Shown here piece after piece: positions 7,064 to 16,006 of a stretch of DNA of 64,000 nt (positions are counted from its first letter, which is position 1; every line of letters starts with the position of its first letter). The position numbers and the translations under genes were made by a program. The stretch comes from Pararhodobacter sp. CCB-MM2 (GTDB taxonomy: Bacteria; Pseudomonadota; Alphaproteobacteria; Rhodobacterales; Rhodobacteraceae). Location: positions 62,001-126,000 of the forward strand of contig NZ_LRRR01000005.1 of the NCBI RefSeq assembly GCF_001691415.1. Direction: 5' to 3'. The notes under the pieces are model-generated. The model saw nothing but the letters and a program-made list of their open reading frames with translations. It was not told where the DNA came from and did no database searches.

Positions 7064-10000
7064 TTAGCGCTCCAATCGCACCCGCAGTCGCCTGGCACGC
7101 TCTTGGAACGCGCCTTCGCCTCCTTCTAAAATATCACAAACTGCCTTCCGTATTTCAGCGCTCTCAAGGCCCCCGGAGCGATAGGAGATCAATGGCAACT
7201 TGCCATGAGGGTGCGGCCCCGCCTCTGCGATGATTATCTGGTCAGCATCGGTGTTTATGACGAGGTTGGCGTTGTGTGTCACCATGATGACTTGGCGATG
7301 CGCCTTTGCTTCGATGAACAAATGCACCAGTTCATCGAACACCGATTTAGGATCGAGGTTCTCTTCGGGTTGATCAATCACCAAGGGGCGATTGTCACTA
7401 TCGTCGAGCGCCAAATAAAGGAGCAGAAGCACTATCCCGCGCGTGCCCGGTGACAGTTTTCGAATATCCACGCCGTCATAGTCGATCCCATAGTGGATCG
7501 ATATGTGGTCAGTACTGAATAGCCACTTGGCGAACCGCTTCGACCAAGCGCGAAACTCGAATTGCTCGGTATGCGCAATTGGCGAATGCTCGAGTAAATC
7601 TTTCTGATAGCGACTGCGGAACTCCCCCATCGCCTCGCGCACCGCTGCCGAGTCACCGGTCTCCCACGCCGTCTTGAGCACCTCATTCGCCTTCTGAAGC
7701 AGTTTGCCTTTGCCGCGAAACGCGCCCATTTTACGGAGGTCGATCAGGCCATCCTCAGCTTCGCATGCCCACTTTTCTACATCCGCCACCCGGACGACAG
7801 AGAATGACAGTTTCTTCAGCGTGCCTGAAGCCGCTGCGAGCCGCGCCATCAGCGGTGCATAGAGGGCCTCTAAGACTGATTGCTCGGATACCAAGGCATC
7901 GAATGCACGCCCGTATGCCTCCTCACGTTGCGTCTGCAATTCTTTCGCGCGACCCTTCGCACCTTTGGCATCCTTCAGTTTATCCGTAAGCGTCTGTAGC
8001 GCCGCCGTTTCAGTCGCAATGTTGCCGGACAACGCGGTGTAACGCCGCTGAATGTCCCTATCGACGCTGACGAGCGTTTCCAGTCGCGACATTTCCGCGT
8101 CGAGCATGGCTTGGGACAGTAAGCTAAGGTCGGTGTCGTCTGGAAAATAGGGCGTGTTAGGATCGCCGGGAATGGGGGGCACTCCCTTCAATTCGGCAAT
8201 CCTGCCGTCAGCCCACTTGACGTAGGAGTCAAGGTCATCGTCGACAGAGCCCTTGTAGTCGAGGAGGAAAGCGGACCATTGGTCCTCCGACATGCCACTG
8301 TTGGAATGTCGGGCTTGAGCCTGCCGGAGTGTTTCGGGCGCTTTGTTGCGACGCTGATCCCTGACCTCATCTTGCAGAGCCGAGAACGTCTGGCGCTGCG
8401 CTGTGTAGCGTCGGAGTGTCGCGCGAAGGGTGTTCGCCGCGCCGGCCAATTCGGTGTGCCGCTCAGCGCGCTTCTCGCTCCCGGCTGAGACCAGCTTGGC
8501 ACGATCTGCGGTGTAAGCATCGACCAGCTTCATCTTCTGAGCGACTTGCGCTTCGTATGTAGCCGCCATCTTCTCCTTTTCCAGCTCGGTGCTAATACGA
8601 TCAGATATCTGGGCGACAGCTTCGGCCTCTCGCTCACGCGCCAGTCGATACCGAGTAGCGCGGTGTTCCAATAGCTCCTCGAAATCGAGTGCGCCATCGC
8701 GTTGGTGGTCGGGGTGAGCCTCGAAGATTACGCGCTCGATTTCTCGCAGAAGACCGTCGGTCAGTCCGCTCGACGAGCAAAGCTCCTCGACGAACTGCTG
8801 CGACAGATAGCGGACCCGCTCATAAGCAAATGGCCCGTTGGCGTCGGAGCCATCCAGCGAGCGCTCGACCGGCTCGCCTGCTGACCAAGACACCTTGACC
8901 TTAGCGTCTCCGAGCAACGGTCGCGCACGCACTAAGAATGATGGGTTTGCCCACTCGTCCGCGTTCCACGCATCATCCGTGATCGCGTCGCACCCGGCAG
9001 CGATCATGTCTGCCAGAGCCGTCTTGCCTGATCCGCGAGCACCGATGATGGCGACCAATCCGGGATTGAGGGGAATGACCGGCGTCTCGGCCCATTCCGC
9101 GTTTTGAATTTCCACCTGTGAAATGACTTGCGAGGGCGTGGCCGAAGCAGGTGGCTCAGCACCGACATGAGCGCGTCCCTGCGGATCGATACATGCTTGG
9201 CGAAGCGCATCGAATTCGAGCCCGCCTTTGATCCAGGAATAGCGGTCACCGAACGGACTCGCGACATCCTCAAGCTTATGGGCATCACTTCCATGCAGGC
9301 AAGGCTTTAGCCCACCGTAGAGCGAGCGAATTTGGGAAGGGTTTAACTGACGCTGGCCCAGCCAAAACTCGCGCTGAGCAATGCTGCTCGCGAAGATGAC
9401 ATGGGCGAAACTCTCTATCTCACGGCGGATAGTCTGATCCGCAGCTTCACGGACTCCGGACGTGCCGTCGTTCGCACCGCCGGCCACCCCGATTAGAATG
9501 TTTTTCTTGGCCCAACTGCTTTCGCCGAACACTTCGCGCAGTTTTTGAAAATTCACCTTGAACTGATTGGCACCATATGCGAGCGCCGCACCATCGTCGG
9601 TAATCTTTGGATCTGCCGCCTTGCCAAGCCTGATTAGGTCGGCCCTTGTACAGTCAAATCGATCCTGCATGACGTTGAATTGAAGGCGGGAAAGCAGGCG
9701 TTGCAACTCCTCGACGTGTTTCGGATCTTCGGGGCTGACGAACAGATGCAGGTTCACGAAGCCATTTCTGGTGGTCGCAACATCAAGCCTCAACTCGACA
9801 TTCGGAAAGATCAGCTGAGCGTCAGCCAGTCGCCCGGCAGCCTTGTAGCGCAACACCTCCTCGTAGGTGTCTGTGACATAGTAGTCGGTCACGGCAATCG
9901 CCTCGATTGTCGGCGTCGCCTTCTCCAAAGCGGTAAGATAGTCTTCCCAAGCGGTCGGGCCTGTGAACTGGTTGTTCATCGTGGTGCCGGGCGCATGAAT

Positions 10001-10081
10001 ATGCGGCTCCCAACGCCGCCATTCCGATCCACGGTTCAAATTCATCGAATTCTGCAATCCCAACTCCACCCAAATACCCAT
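7064..10081 (-). CDS. PHP-domain SMC-like ATPase, TrlF family
   Basis: About 1005 residues. The N-terminal third is a PHP-type metal-dependent phosphoesterase: HIHAPG near residue 28, VTDYY, NVELRLD and HGSDAHKLEDV near 264. An ABC/SMC-type ATPase follows: Walker A GARGSGKT near residues 347-354, a long charged segment rich in Arg/Glu/Ala that looks like coiled coil, signature LSPGTRG, Walker B PLVIDQPEENLD and H-loop VTHN. This matches the AAA-like TrlF family seen in defence islands, where ATP-driven conformational change may control a nuclease-like domain. ATG at 10081 is preferred to an upstream GTG at 10117. It appears monocistronic and converges on the helicase gene. Domain calls are firm; anti-phage activity is inferred. 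Confidence 0.85.
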   Translation of the reverse strand: MGIWVELGLQNSMNLNRGSEWRRWEPHIHAPGTTMNNQFTGPTAWEDYLTALEKATPTIEAIAVTDYYVTDTYEEVLRYKAAGRLADAQLIFPNVELRLDVATTRNGFVNLHLFVSPEDPKHVEELQRLLSRLQFNVMQDRFDCTRADLIRLGKAADPKITDDGAALAYGANQFKVNFQKLREVFGESSWAKKNILIGVAGGANDGTSGVREAADQTIRREIESFAHVIFASSIAQREFWLGQRQLNPSQIRSLYGGLKPCLHGSDAHKLEDVASPFGDRYSWIKGGLEFDALRQACIDPQGRAHVGAEPPASATPSQVISQVEIQNAEWAETPVIPLNPGLVAIIGARGSGKTALADMIAAGCDAITDDAWNADEWANPSFLVRARPLLGDAKVKVSWSAGEPVERSLDGSDANGPFAYERVRYLSQQFVEELCSSSGLTDGLLREIERVIFEAHPDHQRDGALDFEELLEHRATRYRLAREREAEAVAQISDRISTELEKEKMAATYEAQVAQKMKLVDAYTADRAKLVSAGSEKRAERHTELAGAANTLRATLRRYTAQRQTFSALQDEVRDQRRNKAPETLRQAQARHSNSGMSEDQWSAFLLDYKGSVDDDLDSYVKWADGRIAELKGVPPIPGDPNTPYFPDDTDLSLLSQAMLDAEMSRLETLVSVDRDIQRRYTALSGNIATETAALQTLTDKLKDAKGAKGRAKELQTQREEAYGRAFDALVSEQSVLEALYAPLMARLAAASGTLKKLSFSVVRVADVEKWACEAEDGLIDLRKMGAFRGKGKLLQKANEVLKTAWETGDSAAVREAMGEFRSRYQKDLLEHSPIAHTEQFEFRAWSKRFAKWLFSTDHISIHYGIDYDGVDIRKLSPGTRGIVLLLLYLALDDSDNRPLVIDQPEENLDPKSVFDELVHLFIEAKAHRQVIMVTHNANLVINTDADQIIIAEAGPHPHGKLPLISYRSGGLESAEIRKAVCDILEGGEGAFQERARRLRVRLER

Positions 10082-10117
10082 GAATTCTTCAGTAATTCCA
10101 CGATTATTGCGCGACAC

Positions 10118-10539
10118 ACGCTGGAGCGGTCAAGGCGCAAAGGCTGCTAAGCAGAGTTGCACGATGATCGATGGCAAGTTGGTTAGGGCGTTGAGTCTTG
10201 CTACTGCAAGCGAACGTCCACCTCTCTCCGCGCAGGCTTGCAACCAGCCTTGGGCTACACCCAGATCGAAGAGCCCTAAGCGGCTGCTCGCTCCGCTCGC
10301 CGCTGCATGCCTGACGGACAGCTTCGATACGCCATTTCGGGGTGAATTAGCGGCAGGTATGGGCCGGAAGATCAGGGCAAAAGACAGCGGATTTGTCGCT
10401 CCTTAAAATTGGCACTTACGCCTTCAAAATGCGCGAAAAGTTTTGCTCGCTCATGTCCCAGTTGGCCGAACTTGAAACGCGTCCTGCACATTCGCCCGAT
10501 CGCTCGCGATTGCGGACATCGCGGTAGCGATAATCCGCC
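10118..10539. other. Intergenic region, no gene supported
   Basis: About 420 bp upstream of the TrlF-like gene and downstream of the GGCT-like gene. Open frames are short and featureless. I see no tRNA-like or terminator-like structure. Confidence 0.4.
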
Positions 10540-11073
10540 TTACAGCAAGGTAGTGTGGTCGAAGTGACCATGATCGGCAAGGGCCTTGAGTGCCGCGGCA
10601 CGAGTCTTGCGCGTCACGTCTTCATCGATGCTGTACGGGATGGCACGAAGCAGGTTGAGGTGGTCGCCGCCGAGTTCGTGTTCGAGGGCACCTGCGATCA
10701 CGACCGCAAGATACCAATCGAACGGGCGCAGGTCGCTCTGCCTTGCAGAGGCGAGGTATGTAATTGCGTTGACGGTCTCTCCGTTCGTCGCAACGCTGAA
10801 TTCATCGACACGGTCATAGCCCTTACCCGCACCTTCGAATTTGTCGAGCGCGCCGCGTTCGCCTGCGTCGATCTCGAACAGGACGCCCGGTGTGTGGATC
10901 GCGTTGCTCTGAGACACCAAGGTCGCCTTGCCTGAACCGTCAATGCTGTTCTTCGTGAATTCCAGTGCATGATTGGTGGCGCTTGCCTTGCCGATCACTC
11001 TGGCACTCGGACAACGGGCGATCAGGCGGCTGCTCAGCATGTTAGAGCCGTATGCGAAATATAGAAAACTCAT
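10540..11073 (-). CDS. Gamma-glutamylcyclotransferase-like (AIG2/GGCT fold) protein
   Basis: 177 residues. The N-terminus LYFAYGSNM is the hallmark GGCT substrate-loop motif. The acid expected to act as catalyst is in KFEGAGKGYDR (Glu80). Family members convert gamma-glutamyl amino acids or gamma-glutamylamines to 5-oxoproline plus the free amine, and affect glutathione turnover. The start overlaps the stop of the upstream TIR-like gene by four bases (ATGA), so the two are translationally coupled and probably act together. In that context it may process a metabolite or modify a partner rather than serve housekeeping glutathione metabolism. Fold confidence is high; substrate is unknown. Confidence 0.85.
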   Translation of the reverse strand: MSFLYFAYGSNMLSSRLIARCPSARVIGKASATNHALEFTKNSIDGSGKATLVSQSNAIHTPGVLFEIDAGERGALDKFEGAGKGYDRVDEFSVATNGETVNAITYLASARQSDLRPFDWYLAVVIAGALEHELGGDHLNLLRAIPYSIDEDVTRKTRAAALKALADHGHFDHTTLL

Positions 11074-12323
11074 TTGTCTCCGATGATCTTTTTCAAGGCA
11101 ATCTGATCTTCATGCGGGAGGGCGAAGTTGTCCCTTACCTTGTTGTACGCCTCAGTCAGAAATTCAAGCTGGGCGCTATCGCTCCAATTCCTTTGCTGCC
11201 TAACAAAAATCGTCTGTTTCTTTCTGGCGAGGGAGGACTCAAGCATATAGTTGGCAGGCCACATCACGCCTTTGATGCCGACGATACCCACTTCGACCTT
11301 GCGGGCTGGATGTGCTCCGAAATGGTCGAGAACGCGCATTGCGTCACTAAGGGTTCTGCGCCATCCCTTGATCAGGCTATCCACGCGAAGCATTTTCTTA
11401 CTCTGCTTCCACTCAGCGACTACCGTCCCGTGGACAGCCCAAAATTCGCCGGTCTCGTCAAACCACAGAACAATATTCGCGCTCTCCCGTTTGTTTTCTC
11501 GGTATCCGGTGTACCAAAGTCGTGCGAAGCCCTCTTCGCACGCGCCAAAGTCGCCGCTCGATGTGCCTTCCGATGCCGGCCAGACGTCCAATCCACCACC
11601 AGCATATTGGATGTCATGGACACTCGGCACTCCTGTTTTCCAGCCGGAAGGAATGATGCGGATGTAGGCACGTGGTGGTGGCGGTACGACTACCGAGCTG
11701 TTGCGATCACTCGTGTCAATATATTCGAACGTCCCCTCGCAACTCGCCCAGATTGACGGATCACCGTCTTTTTCGGCGGCCCCGTCATAGGCGACTTCGG
11801 CAGCCTGTGCTTCGACGTACTGGCCGAGATTGGTCTTCAAAGCTTCGGTGAGCTCGGTCGTCAGTCTCTTTCTGACCTTGGCGCGATCGGCTTTGGATGC
11901 AATTGGGGCAAGTTCATAGGTCATCGCCCTCCGATGTCGGACGTCGAATGGCAGATCGTCTGGCGTGTAGCCACTATTGGTGTTCATGATGCCGATGATG
12001 CGGTCAGGGCCGAGTGCCTTCAGCGCCCAGCCCAATTCGATCATAACATTCGGGTTCGGCAGCGCTTTGCCGTTGTCCGTCTCGCCGATCGGGGTGAGGT
12101 CGGCCACGAACACGGCTGCCTCGTTGATCTTCTTCAGGATTGTATTGGTGATCTCTGCCATGCCCGGCGTATTCTTTGTGTCGTGGTCAAGCTCCGGTCG
12201 CTCTGCGGATTCAAGGCCGAGTTCTTCACTGGCCTGCTTCACTGCTTCACCGAGAGCGCCGCGGATGAAGTGTCGGTTGGATTCAGGGTTATAGTCGTTT
12301 TGCCAGGACCAAAATACTTTCAT
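11070..12323 (-). CDS. TIR-like / predicted nucleotide-binding protein
   Basis: About 417 residues. The N-terminal ~150 residues have the pattern of a family related to TIR and nucleoside deoxyribosyltransferase folds: MKVFWSWQND, a RPELDHDT segment, AAVFVADLTPIGE and NPNVMIELGWALKALG with a conserved Glu where TIR-type NADases have their catalytic acid. LPFDVRHRRAMTYEL follows. The C-terminal ~230 residues are unassigned and may sense the trigger. In-frame GTG at 12347 is an alternative start; ATG 12323 begins exactly at the domain. It is coupled by overlap to the GGCT-like gene. Such proteins often deplete NAD-type nucleotides in abortive infection; here this is inference. Confidence 0.7.
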   Translation of the reverse strand: MKVFWSWQNDYNPESNRHFIRGALGEAVKQASEELGLESAERPELDHDTKNTPGMAEITNTILKKINEAAVFVADLTPIGETDNGKALPNPNVMIELGWALKALGPDRIIGIMNTNSGYTPDDLPFDVRHRRAMTYELAPIASKADRAKVRKRLTTELTEALKTNLGQYVEAQAAEVAYDGAAEKDGDPSIWASCEGTFEYIDTSDRNSSVVVPPPPRAYIRIIPSGWKTGVPSVHDIQYAGGGLDVWPASEGTSSGDFGACEEGFARLWYTGYRENKRESANIVLWFDETGEFWAVHGTVVAEWKQSKKMLRVDSLIKGWRRTLSDAMRVLDHFGAHPARKVEVGIVGIKGVMWPANYMLESSLARKKQTIFVRQQRNWSDSAQLEFLTEAYNKVRDNFALPHEDQIALKKIIGDK

Positions 12324-12767
12324 CTCTCGCCAATCAGGTTCCTTCACCTTCGTTAACTAATCAGGGAACTGGGTAACGACAATGCACTTGTAAGCGGCAC
12401 ACGCCCTTAGTCTTCGAGACTTCACACTGGCAGCGAATGTCCGGATAGAGGGCTGCGGGCGCAGTATTGGGAGACAGTGCTAAACTTCGGCTATGGGCCG
12501 ATCGTGACACATGCGTCCATCGGCACGCGTTCAATAGCTATCGTCCCTCGACGGCAGAAAGAGCACCAAGCGGTCAAGTGGCGGCGCTTCAAGCAGCACA
12601 GCCACGTTTGCAAAGGTCCGAGATTCGCTCTCGGTCCGTTGCTGTCGTTCGCCGGGCAGGCCACCGCTGCGGTGCAACGTCAACAGGCCGGCCATTCGAG
12701 GTATTGCGCAGCATTGCCTTGCAGGCGATGTCAGCAACGCGGACGAACCGGACGTAGGGCGTAGCCA
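12324..12767. other. Intergenic region, no gene supported
   Basis: About 440 bp upstream of the TIR-like gene. Short overlapping frames exist on both strands, but none has recognisable motifs or a convincing ribosome binding site. The promoter of the TIR/GGCT pair must lie in its left part. Confidence 0.4.
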
Positions 12768-13172
12768 TCAATGAGAGCGATTAACAAAGGTTTGAAATCG
12801 AAAGCCGTTCCACCTTGGACCAGAGTAGCGTGACTTCACTCGCCACTGCCCATCCAACTCTTCCTCCAGAACCGATCCGAACCATCCGTAGCGAATACGG
12901 TATTCTCCCGAAATTATGCCATCGACCAACTCTTTGAAATCGCCGAAAGCTTCTGGACACGGAAACGCACTGCCCCCGTAAAAGTCACCAACACGATAGG
13001 ATATTTCATCAACGTTATCAAAGCACATCCAAATGCTTTCATCCAATCCAGCTTGCCGATCATAGAGGACGTAGACCCCCCCATCACCTAAAGACTTCCT
13101 CTTGGCCAACAAGTTGAACCGACGACCAAAGCCCAAGAAAAGGTTCTCTGCTTCCTCTGATAGCGCCCTCAC
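12768..13172 (-). CDS. Hypothetical protein
   Basis: 134 residues starting at a GTG preceded by a strong GGGGGAAA ribosome binding sequence. The protein is acidic and aromatic-rich (WMCFDNVDEISYRVGDFYGG, then RYGWFGSVLEEEL), with a C-terminal basic stretch. No signal peptide or transmembrane helix is visible. It stands alone between two cargo modules, with ~440 and ~385 bp of empty DNA on either side. The composition resembles small cytosolic immunity-like or accessory proteins, but I do not recognise the family and give it no function. Confidence 0.55.
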   Translation of the reverse strand: MRALSEEAENLFLGFGRRFNLLAKRKSLGDGGVYVLYDRQAGLDESIWMCFDNVDEISYRVGDFYGGSAFPCPEAFGDFKELVDGIISGEYRIRYGWFGSVLEEELDGQWRVKSRYSGPRWNGFRFQTFVNRSH

Positions 13173-13557
13173 GTTTCCCCCAATGAATTTGGCCTAAGCA
13201 GGGAGGTTGCCGCAACGTCGCCGCGATGTCGAGTTCCATGCCGGAGTGACGCGAATGGGAGCAAGTGGGCTCAGTGCCGCCTTGCGGCGATGTAGAACAA
13301 TCCCCGATCTTGGTCTGCTCTGAGTGTCAGTTTACCCCTGCGGCCGAGGTCGCATTCGCACGCGCAGAGAAGGCCGGGAAACCGCCCCTACAGGCCAGGG
13401 CGCCCACCTCCGCAAGCAGGACATTTGCGTTGAAAAATGTCGGATCCGTTGGCACCGTAACGGTGACCACAGTCGCCGCACAGCAACAAGTAGACGACTT
13501 GATTGTGATCATTGCCAGGCAGGCCCGTCCCGTGGAGAACTTGTTGCCCGTTTCTGT
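13173..13557. other. Intergenic region with a dispersed repeat fragment
   Basis: No gene supported. The segment 13346-13389 is similar, in inverted orientation, to 6751-6795 (about three quarters of bases match by eye, including the run TTCGCACG). Its origin is unknown; it may be the tip of a lost insertion sequence. Confidence 0.4.
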
Positions 13558-14427
13558 TCACATAGCCGGGTATGGTGGTTTTTGCCTTGTCGCTTGCAGT
13601 AGCGGCACGACGTCGCTTGGGTTGGTGTTGCGGTGGCCAGCTTGCCCCAAGATCCACCCCTCGACTGCGGCATAGCTTGCGATGGGTTGAGGTCGCGGCG
13701 GTTGCAAAGCTATCATGAGCTCTCCGGTGCTGTCGGCGGTTTGTAACCAGCGCGCAATGGAATAGGCATCGTGCTGATCATCGGTACGATCTTCGCGCGG
13801 GTACTTGGCGCTCCAGAGCCGCGGATAGGCCTCGACGATCACAGATTGTCCTGTGGCCGGCTCCCATCCATCGAACGGCCAGAAATGCAGTCCCGGGTGC
13901 GCGGCGCGGATCCTCCTCAGCCAAGGGATCCCGGCATGTGTGGACTTCGCGACAGAACCCTGAACGTCGAAGTGAAACACTGATTTCGCAGAGCCGGTCG
14001 CTTCTTCCGTCAGCCGACGCCATACCCTGTCACCACTGCGCTCGGCACCGTTTCCGACGCTGCCGCACCTGACGAAATCAACATAGGTGTGCCGCTCGTC
14101 TGTCGGCCAGTGTGCACAGAAATCCTCCAGGAACTCGTCCCAGTTGGGTGCGAGCCTATGCTTCTCGAAATAGCGCATTGGGAAAGAGAAGCCGTGATCA
14201 ATGCCGACAATCGTTGGTACACCGGGATCGAGCGTTTCGATCAGCCACTCGGCCAAGCCTCTGCGCGTCCAGTATTTCCTCGGGCTGGGCGGCGGCTGGA
14301 TCTCGGTCGGAGCGCCATCGCCTTGAGTTTCATAGACTCTGAGACCGCTCAGGCTGGCTTCTGCTGTTTGAGCCCCTGAGTAGTCGATGCCGATCGTCCG
14401 GCGAAATCTGCGTCCGCTGTCTGTCAT
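13558..14427 (-). CDS. DUF429-type predicted RNase H-like nuclease
   Basis: 289 residues from the ATG at 14427, which overlaps the stop of the upstream gene (ATGA). The order of acidic motifs fits an RNase H-like fold of DUF429 type: GIDYSGAQ (Asp15), IVGIDHGFSF, VIVEAYPRL and DDQHDAYSIARW near the C-terminus. A longer frame starting further upstream lies wholly inside the neighbour and is not needed. The tight overlap with the DUF3883-like gene suggests a two-component nuclease module. No biochemical function is established for this family as far as I know. Confidence 0.75.
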   Translation of the reverse strand: MTDSGRRFRRTIGIDYSGAQTAEASLSGLRVYETQGDGAPTEIQPPPSPRKYWTRRGLAEWLIETLDPGVPTIVGIDHGFSFPMRYFEKHRLAPNWDEFLEDFCAHWPTDERHTYVDFVRCGSVGNGAERSGDRVWRRLTEEATGSAKSVFHFDVQGSVAKSTHAGIPWLRRIRAAHPGLHFWPFDGWEPATGQSVIVEAYPRLWSAKYPREDRTDDQHDAYSIARWLQTADSTGELMIALQPPRPQPIASYAAVEGWILGQAGHRNTNPSDVVPLLQATRQKPPYPAM

Positions 14428-15254
14428 AGGAAACTCGCTCGAAAACTTGTGGCGGTCAGCGAGACGTGCGCGTCGAGCGGCGGCCGCAATTCGAACGCCT
14501 TGGGATCCCGCGCAAAGTCGTGGAGGCGGAACAGGTGCCAATGGTCGCGCCTTTCTTCCGCCACGTCCAACTCGTTGCGCGAGATATGGAAGGGTGTGCG
14601 TTCCCAGCCGTTGGTTGTCTTCACCTCGATCAGACGATCCTGCCCGTCCGGTGTGAAGCTGGCGATGTCGTAGCCCAGACCGTCGCCATCTTCCTTCGAT
14701 ACCCAGCGGACACGCCGAGCGAGGTCGGCCCTGCCGTTTGAAGTCAAGGTCGCACGTTCATGGTGAAACACGCGTTCTTCGCCAGCATAGCCAAGAGCGC
14801 GGTTGCGCTCATCGCGCCCTGCGACATCAAAGCGGCGGGCGATACGCTGCATCTCCTCCAGCTCGTCCGGTGGTGGCGTATTCCGCAGGGTCGGCGCTAC
14901 CCCGACAAAAATCGGTGTGGGTTCGGCCATCTGGCGCTGCTCCCTTCGATGCAGCGCGATCTCCCACTCCGAGTGTCGCGCCAGCCAACGGGCTACGGCC
15001 TCGGCCAGTGCCATCTGAAAAATGACCCGGGGCGCATAGCCTTTGATGATCGGCAAGCCGAGGCAGCGCATCGCGGCAGAGAGGTTGCACATCTTGAACT
15101 CAATGGAACCCCGACTGCGGTTTACTTGGTCCTGCAAGTCTCGGTTCTGGGCAGCCTTGTTGTAGTGCCGCCCCGACAGCTCGTCGCTGAGCATCGAAAA
15201 ATAAGCCGCCACCACAGCGTCGTTTTCGAAATCGGACCAAACGCTTGTTTCCAT
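14424..15254 (-). CDS. DUF3883-type protein with PD-(D/E)XK-like nuclease domain
   Basis: 276 residues from ATG 15254. The N-terminal ~130 residues are helical (METSVWSDFENDAVVAAYF) and unassigned. The C-terminal half is a restriction-endonuclease-like domain: GYAGEERVF (Glu159/160), GYDIASF (Asp196) and RLIEVKTT (Glu210, Lys212). This E...D...E-x-K series is the hallmark of DUF3883, a domain common at the C-terminus of defence ATPases and nucleases. Here it is stand-alone, with no ATPase attached, and translationally coupled to the RNase H-like gene downstream. Nuclease fold is well supported; partner and target are unknown. Confidence 0.8.
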   Translation of the reverse strand: METSVWSDFENDAVVAAYFSMLSDELSGRHYNKAAQNRDLQDQVNRSRGSIEFKMCNLSAAMRCLGLPIIKGYAPRVIFQMALAEAVARWLARHSEWEIALHRREQRQMAEPTPIFVGVAPTLRNTPPPDELEEMQRIARRFDVAGRDERNRALGYAGEERVFHHERATLTSNGRADLARRVRWVSKEDGDGLGYDIASFTPDGQDRLIEVKTTNGWERTPFHISRNELDVAEERRDHWHLFRLHDFARDPKAFELRPPLDAHVSLTATSFRASFL

Positions 15255-16006
15255 TGGCCTACGGTAGGAGGTGGCGCACGCGTTGTCATTCCGAAAGGTG
15301 AAGCGAGAAGAGGTCCATATCGCGATTGGCCGCAGCCACAACTTGCGTGCCATGCCCGGCGATTCGCCTGTAGTCGAGACGGCAGCACTGCTTCTCGACG
15401 GATCCAAACTCTGGCCGGAGTTTCTTTTTCGACAAATCGTTGCAATTTCGCCACAGCGCCTGTTCCGAATTGGTGTCGTTTCAGGAGGAAGGTCACGGCA
15501 GGAAAAAATATTCCCCCGGGAACACCAAAGTCCCCACGCGCAGGCAATCTAAGTTATATAAATTTATCAATGGGTTAAAGGGGCATCCGGAAGCGTATTG
15601 GTTCGTCGATTTCGGGACGGAAACGATTCCGGAAAATTTTTTTCGCCCGAAATGAGCTGTTGTTGGATGCGCCGAGATGGGTAGTTTCTCGGCCTCAAGC
15701 GAAGGCTGAACGGTCAACCCATCGACCGGGAAGAGAAATTTCCTTCGTGAGACAGGCAAGCGGCCAACGTCCCATTCGGCAACGTCGGCGCCGTGTGGAT
15801 GATCGAAAGGTCAAGACGATGAAGAGACAAGCTACCGCGGTCCACGGACCAGTTTAGACGCAGGACCGTCCGATGTGATGCCTGCACCCGCAGCACCAGA
15901 ACGCATCGGGCACCCTAAGAGAAACCAGAAATCAGTATCGCAGCCCATGGGCAGCGTCGGAGCACATTCCGGCGAACGATACCCTCATGCCGAAAGGAAT
16001 GAGCAC
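15255..16006. other. Upstream region of the tns operon with nested palindrome
   Basis: About 750 bp between the divergent DUF3883-like gene and tnsA. It contains an AT-rich patch (about 15548-15575) and a nested inverted repeat. The outer arms are ATTTCGGG (15609-15616) and CCCGAAAT (15646-15653); the inner arms are CGGAA (15618-15622) and TTCCG (15627-15631). The region is the likely tns promoter and could bind a regulator. No gene is convincing, although the tnsA frame stays open back to 15875. Confidence 0.45.
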
